Shown here: positions 63,661-64,000 of the stretch, piece by piece
How the letters are laid out: every line of letters starts with the position of its first letter
How positions within the stretch are numbered: position 1 is the stretch's first letter
Assembly: GCA_031296105.1 (NCBI GenBank)
Contig: JARLGJ010000062.1
Location: 1 to 64,000, forward strand
Source: Acidobacteriota bacterium
GTDB lineage: Bacteria > Acidobacteriota > Terriglobia > Terriglobales > Acidobacteriaceae
DNA: 64,000 bases
Reading direction: 5' to 3'
Notes under the pieces: model-generated
What the model was told of the DNA's origin: nothing
Databases searched by the model: none
The model's input: only the letters and a program-made list of their open reading frames with translations
Translations under genes and position numbers: made by a program

Positions 63661-64000
63661 TCAACCCGCCGCCGTTGGCAAAGACTCGCCCCTGGACTCG
63701 ATCAGCTTGCCGTCCTGCAGGCTCAAAATACGATTGCAGCGCCGCGCAAATTCCATGTTGTGCGTCACCAGAATCGAGGTCAGTCCGATGGCGTGGTGCA
63801 GGCTTGCGATCAGGGAAAACACTGACTCGGCGGTCGCGTGATCCAGGTCGCCCGTCGGCTCATCGGCCAGCAGCAGCTTTGGACCCGTCACCAGCGCGCG
63901 CGCCAGGGAAACCCTTTGCTGCTCGCCGCCGGATAGCTCGCCCGAGCGATGATGTCCGCGGCCCGCCAGCCCAACCTGCTCCAGCCAACGCGCGGCTTCC
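63661..64000 (-). CDS. ABC transporter ATPase (LolD/MacB type), C-terminal part, cut by window edge
   Basis: The visible ~112 residues include the signature LSGGEQQRVSLARAL, Walker B (KLLLADEPTGDLDHA) and the switch His (SILVTHNMEFAR). The pattern and the short end after the H-loop fit LolD, which energises lipoprotein release from the inner membrane. The N-terminus lies outside the window. Between its stop and clpC (63463-63660) no gene is seen. Confidence 0.85.
   Translation of the reverse strand, partial: EAARWLEQVGLAGRGHHRSGELSGGEQQRVSLARALVTGPKLLLADEPTGDLDHATAESVFSLIASLHHAIGLTSILVTHNMEFARRCNRILSLQDGKLIESRGESLPTAAG

Noticed and set aside
1-64000. CRISPR arrays, rRNA genes, prophage, transposase genes
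   Set aside because: Looked for direct repeats with spacers, rRNA stretches and integrase or transposase motifs; none seen.

Overview
The window is one continuous stretch of GC-rich bacterial chromosome. Gene content suggests an acidobacterium (Acidobacteriota, Terriglobia-like). The pointers are an exosortase/PEP-CTERM exopolysaccharide locus, a stand-alone TIGR00300 protein, a CysO-Mec-CysM type sulfur-carrier cluster, and compact composite palindromic repeats. This assignment is an inference; no rRNA or other strong phylogenetic marker was aligned.

Layout. 1-20 kb is mostly housekeeping. On the minus strand it holds a cell-wall amidase (cut by the window edge) with a lytic transglycosylase, alanyl-tRNA synthetase, AlkA-like glycosylase with RecX, PilT, IlvE, a TIGR00300 protein, tRNA-Arg and a YheT-type hydrolase. 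On the plus strand it holds a tandem PilZ protein, LrgA/LrgB, an FmdB zinc ribbon and an M50 protease.

17.8-49.5 kb is a PEP-CTERM/exosortase polysaccharide region. It opens with two paralogous PAS proteins that lack a kinase ATPase domain, divergent from an NtrC-type sigma54 activator. A near-continuous plus-strand gene train follows: PEP-CTERM protein, DUF3473-type deacetylase, a second PEP-CTERM-tailed protein, Wza-like exporter, beta-barrel, chain-length determinant, ExeA-like ATPase, tyrosine autokinase, initiating sugar transferase, second deacetylase, ATP-grasp protein, glycosyltransferases and a PHP protein. After an inverted FemAB-like gene come more glycosyltransferases, an O-antigen ligase/polymerase-like protein, a secreted lyase-like protein, a PrsT-like TPR lipoprotein, exosortase, EpsI and a Wzm/Wzt-type ABC transporter with carbohydrate-binding tail. 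A minus-strand glycosyltransferase and a degenerate GGDEF protein close the region. The likely sequence of events is: the initiating transferase loads undecaprenyl phosphate, glycosyltransferases extend the unit, and the ABC transporter and/or the Wzy/Wzz/Wza-like parts assemble and export the polymer. PEP-CTERM proteins are sorted by the exosortase. Candidate sigma54 promoters precede the first PEP-CTERM gene and both PAS genes, matching the sigma54 activator beside them.

50-64 kb holds a decaying cysteine-biosynthesis cluster (frameshifted cysM-like gene, intact Mec-like JAMM peptidase, cysO/moaD-like gene with a stop), tRNA-His, a nucleotide-sugar dehydrogenase homologue without its usual catalytic cysteine, a 2H phosphoesterase, a tetR-MFS efflux pair with paired operators, a 165-bp composite palindromic repeat, dxs, purB, a small glutaredoxin-like protein, clpC and the end of a LolD-like ATPase gene.

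No CRISPR array, rRNA operon, prophage or transposase gene was found.
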